Positions 1 through 11,300 of a stretch of 64,000 nt of DNA are shown here, in pieces (position 1 is the stretch's first letter; every line of letters starts with the position of its first letter). A program made the position numbers and the translations under genes. Under the pieces are notes generated by a model. The model saw only the letters and a program-made list of their open reading frames with translations. It did not search any database and was not told the DNA's origin. Source of the stretch: Fulvia fulva (Eukaryota; Ascomycota; Dothideomycetes; Mycosphaerellales; Mycosphaerellaceae); assembly GCF_020509005.1 (NCBI RefSeq), contig NC_063016.1:3844001-3908000 (forward strand). Direction: 5' to 3'.

Positions 1-3000
1 ACGAACACCTAGCCCGGATATATAAGAACACTATAGTATAGCTACTAGGAGCGCTAAAAGCGCTATTATACCAAATCCCGAAGACAATCTAATAAGTAAC
101 ACAGAAGGTAGCCTAGAGACTAACTATATAGGTAATAGTAGTAGTAGGTAAGAATTAACCCCCTCTAAAGGTAAGGAAGGCGGTACGCCTATATATTACT
201 AATCCGGCGGAGAACAAGAAATCGTAGCCCTAATAAGCAAAGAGATTGTCGATAGAATCGGCTAAAAGGAGGTAGTTAGAGCGAGGGTAGAGGTAATAGG
301 CGTAGTAAGACTCTTTACCGTATAAGAGTCTAATAGACGAAAGCTAGAGACCTATAAGGAGTAGACTACTAAAGTCGCGAAGTCGGTACGAGTCCCCTAC
401 TAATAGTATACCGTTATCGCCTACGGGGTCCCTAGGTCATTTAAGGTCGAAGACCTTCCCTACCTCTAAGTATAGAACTAGAACACCTCTCTAGGAGTAC
501 GACTAACGAAGGCGGTATAGCTATATAAGATAGTAGACCGAGAGAAGACGTATTCATCGCTTATTATCTAGGTAGAGATAGCGGAACAAGCTAACTAGAT
601 ACTAGATAATAGGCTATTCTAGAACTATAAGAGAATAGACACGGAGATCTATTAGAGTAGCTATAGGGTACTATAATGCTTCTAATACTAACAGTACGGT
701 TATATCGCCCTAAAATACGGGGAGAAGGCCCTAAGGTGTCCCTTCTACGTAGGCCTATACTAGGGAAGGGAATGCCTAAAAAAGGAGAGTAGGTATATAT
801 ACTACGGTAGAAGGCACCTAGCGTATTTAAACTAATACCTAGCTAGAATAGTAGTATAAGAACGAGCGAGACAAGTAAGGATCTCTATACTAGCTAGGTA
901 CCCCTAACGATAGTAGGAGGGACCTACCGTATATAAGGGCTTCGAGCCGAGCAAAAGGAAGAGGGTAGAAGAGACGAATAGGGGAATCTAACCGTAAACG
1001 TATCTACCTCCCGGTAGGCCTCGACACCTTAACCGGGCCGCTAACAAACTAGGCTAAATACGAATCTTTAGGGCGCCCTAGCGGCCCTAGGGCTAGCCGG
1101 ATAGCGGGATATAGGCTCAGGAGATATAGTAGGTTAGTACGAAAATAGACCTTACGGATAACGAATAATACTATATAACGATATTACTATCGTATAGTAT
1201 AACGTAAACAAAAGTAGGGACAAGGTCTAGCGCTACTTTATATAAGAGCTAGATCCGCTACGGTACTACGTTATTACGGTATAGGAACTATAGATTAACT
1301 CCTACGTAGGACTCCTAGCTACTTGTAATAACCGGAGATACTATACCGTAATCGCGGGCTAACGAGGCGTTATCCCGAGGACATATATATACGTAAGTAA
1401 GACTATAGACCTTAAGTCGTAGAAGGTTATACTACCGTAGTAGGGCAACCTAGGAGACATAACATCAATCTAGATCGACACGACATAAGGCTCTATCTAG
1501 ATCTATAACGTTTATAACCCGCTACCGCGGGGTCGGATAAGTAGGGAACTAGGAACCCTCGCCTACCTAGAGCAGACCCTAAGCTAAGATATAAAGTAAG
1601 TACTCCTCGGCGACTTTAACCTCTACTACCTATAGTAGGGACTCGAATTCACTCCCCCGTACGCGTTTCTAGAGGGAAAGCTACTAGATATAACCGTACG
1701 CTACGGAATAGCCTTAGTAATACTAAAGGGAATAGAGACGTAGAAGGCCCGTATAAGTATAAGTATAATCGACCTATACTTCCTATTACGAGAACTTAAA
1801 GAGAGACTAGTCTAATGCCGACTAAACTACGCGCTAGAAGCCTCCTTAGACTATATCCCTATCTAAACGACGCTAGGGGTGAAGGCGATAGAGGAGCTAG
1901 TAAGCGAACTACGCCGTAACTAGAAGAAGGTACGCTAGGACGATATAAGAGGCTTCCTAATAGCGAACCTACTATAGTATAGAGAACTCGAGACGATAGC
2001 TTAGCTAGATCAAGTAGCGGAACAGATTACCTCGGTCATATAGTAAGTAGCGGAATAATATACGCCGTTACTCCGCCCCTTAACGTAGTAGAAGGCCTTC
2101 TAGACCCCTAAATACTCTACGAAGGTAAGGGAGGCTAGAAGGGCAAGGCGACAGTAGACAAAGGAGCATACCTAAGAGACGTAGGAGTAATACTATCGCG
2201 CGACATAAGAGAAGAAGGCACAGATAAGACGCGATAAGCTATAGGACTAGAGAGCGACGATCGGGCTCGTTATAGAAAACCCGGAATAGATATAGAGACT
2301 TACTAAATAGGCACGACTACCTAAAGAGTAACAAACCCCTTACTTCCCTCTAATCGTAGACCACGAAGGGATTACCTAGGCTACGCCCCGGGGCAAGGCA
2401 AAAGTATTAGCCGACTATTTCTTTTCGACGTAAGTAGAGGTAGACCTTACGGATATCGACCCGAGTATATACCCGGAACCCCTAGACATAGATTAGGCGG
2501 TTAGCTCTAATATAGTAATAGGAGTTATAAGTAAGCTAAAAGGACGAAAAGTACTAGGCCTAAATAGGATACTAAATATACTACTAAAAGAGTATAGAGA
2601 AGAGATCGCGCCGAGCCTTATAAACCTATTTACCGCGTACCTACGGCTAGGATATTACCCGAAGCCGTATAGAGAGTCTATAATAGTAGTACTACGTAAG
2701 CTATAGAAGGAGGACTATACTTAGCCTAAATCGTATAGACTAATCGTACTTCTAAACACGATAGGGAAGGTCCTAGAAAAGATAGTAGCCTAGAGACTTA
2801 CGTAGCTAACCGAGGACAACTACGTACTCCTAGTAACATAGATAGGGGGAAGAAGCTAGCGATCGACACTAATAGTAATAGAGCTAATTACGGAGCAAAT
2901 TCAGACCCTCTAGCACTACGGTAGGAACCGAGTAGCGTCCTTACTATCCCTCGACATCGTAGGAGCCTTCGATAACGTCTTATACTAAAGGCTAATATAT

Positions 3001-3561
3001 ATCCTATAGTATAAAGACATCCCCTAGTAGGTAACGAAGTTCGTCTACTCCTTTCTCTAGGAACGGACGATATACCTAGTCATAGGAAGGTATACGTCCG
3101 ACCCGGTAAAGGTAGAGACTAGAATACCTTAGGGATCTACTCTCTCCCTAATTCTATTTCTAATATTTATGTCTAATCTAATCCCCCTACTTACCTCTCC
3201 GTAAACCTTAGTATTAGGATTCGTAGACGATATAAACATTCTAGCCTAGTTAGACTTAATAGAAGAGAACTTTCGCCTCCTTAAAGATAGGCACAAGAAA
3301 TACGAGGAGTAGGCAAAGAAGTATAGTACCCGGTTCGCCCCTAGAAAGTACCAACTTATATACTTTAGTAAAGCGAGAACATACTATAATCTAAAGGCGG
3401 CGGTAAGAATCTAAGGCTACGAGACTAAGCTATTAGCGGAGCTACGAGTACTAGGGATCTAGCTCGATCCGAAGCTAAGCTAGAATATATAGATTAAGAA
3501 AGCCTAGAGTCGAGCGTAAGTTAACGAAGCCTCGATAAAGAGGCTTACGGCGTCTATATAG
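1..3561 (+). mobile_element. RIP-mutated LINE, copy A, 5' and central part
   Basis: Relic of a two-ORF non-LTR retrotransposon cut by the window start. Conceptual reading shows a gag zinc-knuckle remnant near 670-760, an endonuclease remnant near 1190-1640 (IQYNVNK-like start, later GDFN), and reverse transcriptase remnants near 2540-3250, including a readable FVDD-type core at about 3217-3240. The frames are shattered by TAG and TAA codons, and CA and TG dinucleotides are nearly absent, which is the RIP signature. The element resumes at 8460 after the younger LINE, so the two parts are one insertion. It belongs to the same broad fungal LINE group (Tad1/I-like, from motif order) as the intact element, but to a different subfamily. 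It is not coding now. Confidence 0.88.
3548..3561. repeat. Target-site duplication, left copy
   Basis: CGGCGTCTATATAG occurs here and again at 8460-8473, directly bounding the young LINE. The related LINE F reads through the same site without interruption (around 41264-41278), so this is the duplicated target. Confidence 0.92.
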
Positions 3562-3755
3562 ATAGATAGATGATTCATTTACCCGTTGTGGTGCCCTCCG
3601 GCCCATGCGGGTTTATGTCTATATATGTTACTGCATAAGGTAGGAAACCTATTCCTAGGTAAAAACCTCCTCTCCTTCTCTAATAGCTTCCTTGCCATGA
3701 GTTCTCAGTTTTCCTTCCATTAGGGTGCACTAGTGTCATGGTGGTTAGCCTCTGA

Positions 3756-6700
3756 CTACCTTGTCTGCAACCCTAGAGTTGTCCCCCTCTTCCTGCTCTC
3801 CTCCTCCTTCTTTCTCTCCTCAATCCATCTCTCTGTTTCCCTAGTAAGAGAGAACTGCTCCAAAAATCCTTGGTGGATGATCCACCTTGTAATTCTCTGG
3901 AGGTCTCCCTTATTGCTGATCATGGCTTGGAAGTTTCTGTTCCTTGCCCTTGCCCTCCATTCACCTCTCCCTGTACTCCATTCTTTGCAAACCAGAAGTC
4001 TATGTTCGACATTCTGGGACAGGTAGCCGCATGGGCAACTCTTGTCTTCGATACCTGGGACTTTTCTCTGATGCAGGTATGCCCTGACTCCGATGTGTTC
4101 AGAGCGGATTTGTATTGCTATGCTTGCTTCTGACCTGGTCAGGTCTGAGTACAGTAGGTAGTTGTGGCTACCAAACTGTTGGAGTGCCTTTGGGGTTCCT
4201 GGCCTCTGTGGGGTTCTTGTCCATTCAGTCTTCCAGAGGAGTCCTGCCATCCTTTCAGCTAGAGACTGTTGCTTCTTCCCTTGGCTGGCTGCTGATCCTC
4301 TCCCTTGAGCCCTTCTGTCCTGTTCCTGCTGGGCTAGGTGCAGCTGTTCTGTTAGTTCTTTGAACTTCTGCAGGTCCTGCTGCTTCTGTGGGGCTGGATT
4401 GGGTCTTGCTTGTCTGTGCCTTCTTGTGCACTGGCTCCTGATTTTGTTGACTGCCTTCTGGATTACTAGCTGGGCTGGGTATGCAGACGTCTTTCCTGCA
4501 TACTGGTATCTCAACCCTTGAAGGTAGAGCTTGGCTGGTGGGGAGCCAGACTCCATTTCGACCACCCTTGTTGGAGTTGACTTGTATGCTCCAAGCACCT
4601 TTTTCAGACAGGAGGCTTGGGCTCTGCTGATGGGATCTGCAATTCTCTTTGGGATCTTGTCTTGGGCTGACCAGATCTGGGCTCCATATAGCATGGCTGG
4701 CTTCACAATGGCCTTGTACATAACCTTTGCTTTCGCAAATGTGGCTCCCCATGTGGAGGCTGTAAGCCTGTCAATTGATTGCCTGTTGTTGTCTGCTCTT
4801 GCCTATGCTTTCTTGACCTGTGGTCCCCAGCTGAGCTTTGGATCTAGCCATATTCCTAGCACCCTTAATTCACTTGAGGGTTCTGTTATGTGTCCCTGAA
4901 TGGTGATTAGGGCTTGCATATTGTGTCTGTTTCTGGCTCTACTGAAGTGGATGAGTTGATACTTCTCTGGGGCAAATCTGGCTCCATGTTTCCTGGCCCA
5001 TTCCTCACATTCCTTGTGTTTCTTCTGCAAGATTCTGCAGTTCTCTTCTGTGCTGTCTGACCAGGCTAGGATGTTTGTGTCATCTACAAACCCTGAGGCT
5101 GATGTGTTTCTGGAGTTTAGCTTTGCTAGCAGGTCTGCCATAAAGAGGAGAAACAGGATTGGAGACATTGTTGATCCCTGTGGGATTCCTGTCTCTGTAG
5201 GCATGCTGTCAGATTTGTATCTGCCCAGTCTTAGTCTTGTGGTTCTGCCTCTGAGGAAGGACTGGATAAACTGGACTGTCCAGTTAGGGATAGCCTTCTG
5301 TTTCAGGATGTGGATCAGCCTCTGGTGTGAGACATTGTCAAAGGCTCCTGATATGTCTAGTGAGAGGAGTGTGGCTGCTTTGTTGTTCCCAAAGTGCCAT
5401 AGGGTCTTGATCTGCTCTGTGATAAGTTCCACAGCTGTTAGTGTTGATCTTTGTTTCCTGCCTCCCATCTGTTCTTCAGGAAGGATTCCATGTTCTTCAG
5501 CTAGGTTTGTCAGCCTTTCTGCTATGATCTTTTCCAGGAGTTTGCCTAGTGTGTTGAGCAAGGCAATAGGTCTGTATGCCTTTAGCTTTGTGTAGTCCTC
5601 TTTCTGTGGTTTTCTCAAGACCACAGTCAGTGACTCCTTAAAGTGTTTAGGGCAGTGTCCTTGGGCCATGCACTGTGAAAAGATGTTTGACAGTGCAGGG
5701 GAGATCTGGTCCTTGCATGTCTTAATGAACAAGTTTGGAATCCCATCTGGTCCTGGGGCCTTGTTTCCTGAGAGTCTCTTAATGATGCTCTTGATCTCTC
5801 CCTCTCCCACTGTGCAGGATTGCTCTAGTGGTGTTGGATACACACTGCCCTCCAGATCCTGCAGGTCAGCTTCTACCTGTGTGCCAAAGAAATGTTTCCC
5901 CAATGCCTGTGCCTTTCCTGGGAGAGTGTGTTGGATTACTCCTTCCTGGTCTTCAATGTTTGGGAACTGGGGCAGCATGTTTCTGTCCTGTGTGGGTTGT
6001 CTTGCCCACTTTGCTAGTTTCCACATCTTCTCAGGATTCTGGGTAATGGATCCAACTGTTGACCTCCACTCCAGCATCTTGTCCCTCTTGATCTGGGCCT
6101 TCTTGTCTCTGGTTGCCTGGTTGTATCTGTCCCATGCTTCCTGGGAGTGGCTCTGGGTAAGGGCTCTCCTGGCCTGCCTGGCTGCCTTGACCTTCTCTGA
6201 GCATTCCTTTGTCCAGAATGGCTTCTGGTACAGTGACTGTTTCTTTTCTCTAGTGTGGGCTGCCGCAGTTTCCTGTATTGTTCTAACCAGTTCTGCCACT
6301 GCTTGGTCTATGTCTAAGGCTGTTTCCAGTCTCCTGGTCTCTAGTCCAGCTAGCTTCTGTTCCAGGTCTTGTCTGATCTGTTCCCAGTTGGCTGCCTTCC
6401 AGGCCAGCTGAGGTTCTAGGTCTCCTTCCTGCTGTGTCTGTGTTTCAAACTCCACCTGAATTGGGAGGTGATCTGATGAGGACTCCAAGTCCTGGTTAAC
6501 CCAGCATCTGGTGACCTTCTGCTGCAGGTCATGTGATGCAAAGCACAGGTCAATGGTGCTTGAGCTTGCTCTCTGTGACCAGGTAGTTAGGCCCTTTGGG
6601 GTAACTAGGTGCATGTTGTTGCTTTGGGTAGTGGAGAGGAGTCTGTTAGCTAGGAAGTGATGGGCAGGTGCAAAGTCTGATCCCCATGTAGGATGGTGCA

Positions 6701-7142
6701 AGTTGAAGTCTCCCAGCACGATGTGTTGGGAGTCACTCTGCAGGATGTCTAGCAGCTGTTGTAGTGTGCCCAGCTAGGTACTGCTTCTGGAGCTGGGGGG
6801 TGGGTTGTATACACTGTGGATGTGGATGCTGCCTTGGTTGGTGTTGAGTCTGACTGAGGTGATGTCTCCCCCTTCCTGTTGGATTTGTTCCCAGCTGTCT
6901 GTTGCCATCTCTTTGCTGATGTACATGCATGTTCTAGGGGTGCCTTGTTTGGCTAGGAGTGTGTGATACCTTGGGTCGTTAGCAGTAGATGGTCTGTTAG
7001 ATTTGCTGTTGATCCAAGGTTCCTGGACTGCAATAACTAGGTGTTTCTTTGGGTCTAGTGCTTGGAGAAAGCTTCTCTGGACCTTGTGCTGGCTTTTGTT
7101 GACGTTGTACTGGATAGTGGTAAGATTAGGTGTCTCAATCAT
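3756..7142 (-). pseudogene. LINE ORF2, endonuclease-reverse transcriptase with two nonsense codons
   Basis: One continuous frame of 1128 codons from the ATG at 7142 to the stop at 3756-3758, interrupted only by TAG at 6774-6776 (codon 123) and TAG at 4803-4805 (codon 780). There are no frameshifts. The N-terminal ~230 residues are an exonuclease-endonuclease-phosphatase nuclease: IQYNVNK near residue 10, GDFN near 144-147, SDH near 223-225. The reverse transcriptase core follows, with LDISGAFD near 595-602, PQGS near 654-657 and FVDD near 685-688. A C-terminal CX1CX8HX4C cluster is at about 1036-1052. No RNase H motif was seen. The protein would nick the target and copy the RNA there. Related relics suggest Gln (CAG or CAA) at both nonsense positions, so a C-to-T change in CpA context is likely. 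As it stands, translation would end inside the nuclease. Confidence 0.92.
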
Positions 7143-8398
7143 GACTCATCCATGCTGGTCTCCTGCTGGTCTTCTCGTGCTTCCTGCTGCTGGCTGCTAT
7201 TTGGGATTGTGGTAAGGTTGAGCCTGCTTTGTGACGGGTCTCTTCCTGCAACCACAATTGATTTTGGTCTACCCATAGCAGGGTGGCCTTGGGCCTGTGT
7301 GGTCTCTTCTGTTCTGCCTCTTTTCAGAGGGTTGTAGACAGTCCTTAGGGGTTCTTGGGTGATTGTCCCTGTCTGGAATCTGATAGGGGTGTTGATCCTG
7401 GCTTCTCTTGCCCTCCTCTTTGCCTCAATCCTAGCTGTGCAGTCTTGGGACCAGGAAGGGTGTTTCTTTCCACAGTATGCACATCTGGCTTCACTCTTTG
7501 GGGCTGTGCAATTCTGTACTTTGTGGCTACCAGCACAGTGGGAACAAGTGTCCTTTTGGCTTGGGCATCTAGTAGAGATATGACCATACTGTTGGCACTT
7601 GAAGCATTGCAGTAGTCTGTGGGTGCTTCTATGGATTTCTGTGTCCATTCTTTCACATTCCCAGAAGATGCCCTTGTCAAGCACGGTGTTTGCCTGTTCT
7701 GCAGTGCCTATCCAGAGCACTAGAGAAGACTCTCTCTTTGTGTCCTTTGTCTTTCTGTTGACCCATGCTGCTTTTGTGATCTGTAGCCCTGGGCATACAG
7801 CCTGGTTCTGGTCCTGCAGCCTCTTAAGGTCTCCTTCAATGTCAAACTTTGTGGTCATCCCATGGGCAATAACCATATTTTGTTGGTGTGAGACCTTAGC
7901 CGTCTTGCCTAGTTTGACTGTCCACTCCTTCTGTGTCTCTAGCCTCTTCCTGTCTTGCTCCTGTGCTGTGAACAGCTTAAGGACACCTCCCTTCTCTTTC
8001 CTGGCTCCAATGATGCCTTGTATCCCAATCTTCTGTATGATCTCCTTGCCTGACAGGCCCTCAATCTCTTTCTGCTCTTGCTGGTCGGAAATGTAGACCT
8101 TGATAGCTGTTTTCTGGGGGGGAGGGTTTTGGGATGCAACTGCTGCCCAGGTTGGTTGGCTTAGTTTCTGGCCTTCCTGTGTCCTCTTCTTTGCTGCTGC
8201 TGCTACTGTCCTGTTAATGATCTGTCCTGTTTGGCTCCTTAGTGCCTTTAGCCCTCCAAGGAGCTCCAAAATCATCCCCTTAAGTGCTCTTTCTGGGTGC
8301 TCGCCATCTCCTGCCATTGCCATTGTTTCTGCCTTCCTGCAGACCTCCTTCCACTCGTTACTCTCCTGCTCCTGGTCGTTTCCTGCGATCGCTATCAT
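7139..8398 (-). CDS. LINE ORF1, gag-like zinc-knuckle RNA-binding protein (419 aa)
   Basis: Open 419-codon frame starting at the first ATG after a ~60-base leader. Such proteins coat the element RNA and form the retrotransposition particle. The N-terminal half is charged and has no recognised catalytic motif. Three cysteine clusters follow near residues 260-320: CFKCQQYGHISTRC (CX2CX4HX4C), a CX2CX3HX4C knuckle and a CX2CX3HX6C knuckle, the usual arrangement in fungal LINE ORF1. The C-terminal 90 residues are rich in Gln, Thr and Arg. The stop codon overlaps the ORF2 start (ATGA at 7142-7139), so translation of ORF2 probably depends on termination-reinitiation. The frame is intact. Confidence 0.93.
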   Translation of the reverse strand: MIAIAGNDQEQESNEWKEVCRKAETMAMAGDGEHPERALKGMILELLGGLKALRSQTGQIINRTVAAAAKKRTQEGQKLSQPTWAAVASQNPPPQKTAIKVYISDQQEQKEIEGLSGKEIIQKIGIQGIIGARKEKGGVLKLFTAQEQDRKRLETQKEWTVKLGKTAKVSHQQNMVIAHGMTTKFDIEGDLKRLQDQNQAVCPGLQITKAAWVNRKTKDTKRESSLVLWIGTAEQANTVLDKGIFWECERMDTEIHRSTHRLLQCFKCQQYGHISTRCPSQKDTCSHCAGSHKVQNCTAPKSEARCAYCGKKHPSWSQDCTARIEAKRRAREARINTPIRFQTGTITQEPLRTVYNPLKRGRTEETTQAQGHPAMGRPKSIVVAGRDPSQSRLNLTTIPNSSQQQEAREDQQETSMDES

Positions 8399-8459
8399 CG
8401 TGTCACGCCTGCGAGCTAAAGAAATAGGGTCTTGTCGCTCGTATATATAATCTTCCTCC

Positions 8460-8473
8460 CGGCGTCTATATAG
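8460..8473. repeat. Target-site duplication, right copy
   Basis: Second copy of CGGCGTCTATATAG. To its right the interrupted LINE copy A resumes (GGAGTAATATTCGATAAGG), as in uninterrupted LINE F near 41279. Confidence 0.92.
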
Positions 8474-9635
8474 GGAGTAATATTCGATAAGGTAAGAGTA
8501 ATATATAAGGCGATCGTTAGACTAGCTATATTATACAGGGCATAGATTTAGGGAACAGGAGGCGAAGGCAAGCCGATCCCGAAACGGATAGAGCAACCCC
8601 TAAATAGGACATAGGTAGGTAACCTACGTAGGATACTAGGCGTATATAAGACAACATTAATAAGTACGGTAGAAATAGAGATAGGAACACTACTAATCGG
8701 CCAATATATCCGGGGAATAAGAATTTAATACGCGGTAAAGACGATAGATTACTTAGTATAAACTACGATCTAGGAGGCAAAGAATAAGATAGAAAGCCGC
8801 TACCGGAGAGGGGCCGGACATAGGACAAGCTTAAAAGCGGATGACCTTACTACCTTTACGGGCGTATAGACAAGCACCGAATAGCTAGCACGAAAAGAGG
8901 AGGAGCATAGGACTCGCTAGGCCGGCGGGAGCAAGGCTAAGACCAAAAGCCTAGCGGAATAGATAGCGAGCTACCTATAGGAGTAGGACTAGAAAAGGAA
9001 GCCCCCTAAGACAATAGGCCCGATAGCACTCTGAGCCTTCTAGAGACACAATTACTAGCTATATAGGGACCTAACAAGGGCCGAAGCAAGCATAGCGATC
9101 CAAATTAGGTCCGAATATATTAGATTAAGGGCCTACCTATTTAGGAGACGCGTACTAGACATCTATAGCCTAGCCTACTAGTATAGCTACCTATCGTAAA
9201 ACCTAGAATATATACTACTACGATGCCCGTAGTAGGCGAGAGGTAGGGGAAATTGGAGGTACTAAGCGGGAAGGAGAGACTATAAGTCAATTATTAGGGA
9301 CAAAGGTAATATTCGCCGAATCTCTCGGTAGATACTATAGTAGGGATACCTCTAGTAGTTTAGCCTTGCTAGCGAGACGGAGGAGTAGATAGATAAGAGG
9401 CGGAAGCTAGGGGGGTTATAGATAGGGTAGTTATTAGGGCAGGCCTATAATACTAGCGTACCCCTAAGAAGGGAAGTCTAAGACGATAACTAGGGGGAAA
9501 AGATAGGCGGGAAGGAGGAGGGGTTTTTACTAATACGGTTTCCCCTCTATATATACGAAAACAAGATAGTATAGCTATATAGGCCAAAGGGTACTATAAT
9601 AGCTTAATGAAATATCTATCTACCTATCTATCTAT
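8460..9635 (+). mobile_element. RIP-mutated LINE, copy A, 3' part
   Basis: Continuation of copy A after the nested LINE. It is closely similar to LINE F (41276-42430) and covers the C-terminal ORF2 region, the 3' untranslated region and a degenerate tail of ATCT/ACCT units at about 9610-9636. No open frame survives. Confidence 0.88.
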
Positions 9636-9877
9636 ATCTTTAAGCTATTACTTTATAGGTCCTCCGTAGTACGTATTCTACGGTTAGTAAAGGCGGTCTA
9701 ATAAAGTATAAGAGGGCCGTTCTTAATATAGGGTAAATAACAAAGTTGTTAGATAGGCTATCTAAGAGGAGTACGAGGTACGAAAAGTTAATATATAAGC
9801 CGAGGCATACGGGCCGGCCCTCGCCGAGTCACGTGACCGACTGCAATCTACTAGACGTCCGCCTAGGCCCGTGATAT
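9636..9877. other. Unassigned RIP-like interval
   Basis: TA-rich degraded sequence between the LINE A tail and a truncated pogo element. No coding signal, terminal repeat or RNA gene was recognised. Confidence 0.5.
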
Positions 9878-10766
9878 ATAGTATACTTCTAGAAATACTC
9901 TAGCTACCGTATACCAAACTTATTATTAGTCTAGCCGTTATCTATTAGCCCGATTATCTAGTCTAGACCTAAGTTACCGTCTTAGTACTAGGTACTAATA
10001 TACTATTTACCTATAAGGATGACGTAGGGTAGAAGCGATATTCCGTCTATATAGATAGTCTTAATTACTATTACCTATTCTCTATTACCCTATTAAACGA
10101 CCTTCCTCTTTCTACTACGCCTTTCTGAACCCGTAACGACGCTCTAAGACGTAATGACACCTATTATAAACCCTGTCTCGTCGAAGTTGTAGGTGTCCTA
10201 GTTAAGGATGCTATACTTCTCCTTTATATTACGTATAAGTAAGAACTACCTCTCGATAACGTCTAGATCTTCTATTAGGGCTCGCTAACGATCGTATCTA
10301 CGTGTTATACGAACCTTTAGCTCACGATACCGCCTAATGAACCTGTCTATCTAATTGAGACTAGCGGGCTTAAGACCCTTCTCTTATAGTAATAAATCGG
10401 CTATTACTCGTATACTAGCCTTTAATAGCGGGAAACCTCTAAGATCTAGCTCGAGTATATACTTAAGTATTACCCTCTCTTCTAGCTCTATAAGCTTCTT
10501 CGAATTAGGCTCGTAGTCACCCCGAGGAGGTCGTCTATTTAATCGATACCTAAGTATACTTCGAGACGCGTCGTATACCTTTATAGCAAGTCGATTCGAG
10601 ATTGTCGCGTCGCGTTTCGTGGCCTAGACAGCTAAGGTCAGTTTGGCCTCGTTTAAAGACAATATACGCTATAATAGTAGTTATATAGCTATATCTATAG
10701 AAGTGATATAGTTCTTAGTAAAAGTAGCCCGCTCGGTAGTATAGCCTACTCGGTAGTAAAGTACGT
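9878..10766 (-). mobile_element. Truncated pogo/Fot1-like DNA transposon, RIP-mutated
   Basis: Matches the 5' (transposase N-terminal) half of the full-length minus-strand copy at 27175-29040, from about 28154 of that copy to its end. The right terminus ends in the family terminal repeat with two 17-bp subunits (GCTCGGTAGTATAGCC type) and a final AAAGTACGT next to TA. The left terminus is missing, so the copy is truncated. The transposase frame is destroyed by TAG and TAA codons. Confidence 0.85.
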
Positions 10767-11010
10767 TATTTCTACTACTATTAGCTATAACCTGATTTAG
10801 AAAGTAGTAGAAATAAGTACTCGTACTTACTAACAAGGGCGCGCTACGGGGTTTAGATCCTTCTACCCTAGTAAGAACTAAAGGTCTATATAACTAGAGA
10901 ACTTCGACTAAGTACCCGAGCCGTAGGCCTACTTAATATAGCGCCTATAGTAATAGAACCGCGAGTAGTCTAAAGCGCTTAATAGGTACTACTATAACTA
11001 TAGTAGTACG
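10767..11010. other. Unassigned RIP-like interval
   Basis: Degraded TA-rich sequence between the pogo right end and the copia 5' LTR. No gene or repeat structure is supported beyond general RIP composition. Confidence 0.45.
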
Positions 11011-11300
11011 TGTTAAGATGTAGTATCTTAAAGGGAGTTAATAAATAGGAAGTGATCTAGTAGCCTAAGGTATCTACGATAACTTAGCTTATAGGGAGAT
11101 ACCTTCTCTCCCCTTTAGCTTAGATAGACATCTAATATAATCAACACATTAGTTCCTAATATATTACTATATACTCGTACTATTAGTTAGTTAAAGATTG
11201 ATCTCTTACTCTACTCCGCTACTATATACTCGTACTATTAGTTAGTTAAAGATTGATCTCTTACTCTACTCCGCTACTATCTATCTATACCTATTTAATA
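11011..11300 (+). repeat. Copia-type LTR (5' LTR of a disrupted copia element)
   Basis: Begins TGTTAAGAT and ends TTTAATA (a CA-to-TA change from TTTAACA is likely). It is homologous to the LTR at 43075-43309 on the opposite strand. It is 55 bp longer because of the tandem duplication at 11166-11275. The copia gag and integrase relic downstream (18644-20412) has the same orientation, which makes this its 5' LTR rather than a solo LTR. Confidence 0.8.
11166..11275. repeat. 55-bp tandem duplication within the LTR
   Basis: Two identical adjacent 55-bp units, 11166-11220 and 11221-11275, each starting ACTATATACTCG. The homologous LTR at 43075-43309 has one unit. Confidence 0.92.

Larger units (their letters stand above)
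3562..8459 (-). mobile_element. Young, nearly unmutated LINE (non-LTR retrotransposon), about 4.9 kb
   Basis: On the minus strand the order is a short 5' leader (8459-8399), a gag-like ORF1, an ORF2 with endonuclease and reverse transcriptase, a 3' untranslated region (3755 down), and a tail of ATCT repeats at the insertion boundary. Fourteen-bp target duplications flank it, showing insertion into the already degraded LINE copy A. Base composition is unlike its surroundings: CA and TG are common and the ORFs are long, so it arrived after the main RIP episode. No long terminal repeats are present. A 5'-truncated, almost identical copy lies at 45379-46370. ORF2 carries two in-frame TAG codons, so this copy is probably not autonomous. 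Assignment to the fungal Tad1/I-like group rests on domain order (EEP endonuclease, RT, C-terminal CCHC) and was not tested phylogenetically. Confidence 0.95.

Noticed and set aside
5014..6411. Long plus-strand frames opposite LINE ORF2 (up to 247 codons)
   Set aside because: They are antisense shadows of the reverse transcriptase/endonuclease frame, with no recognised domains.
4803..6776. TAG read as a sense codon (recoding) in LINE ORF2
   Set aside because: Only two TAGs occur, both explainable as CAG to TAG by RIP, and TAG is abundant as a RIP product throughout. No suppressor evidence is visible.
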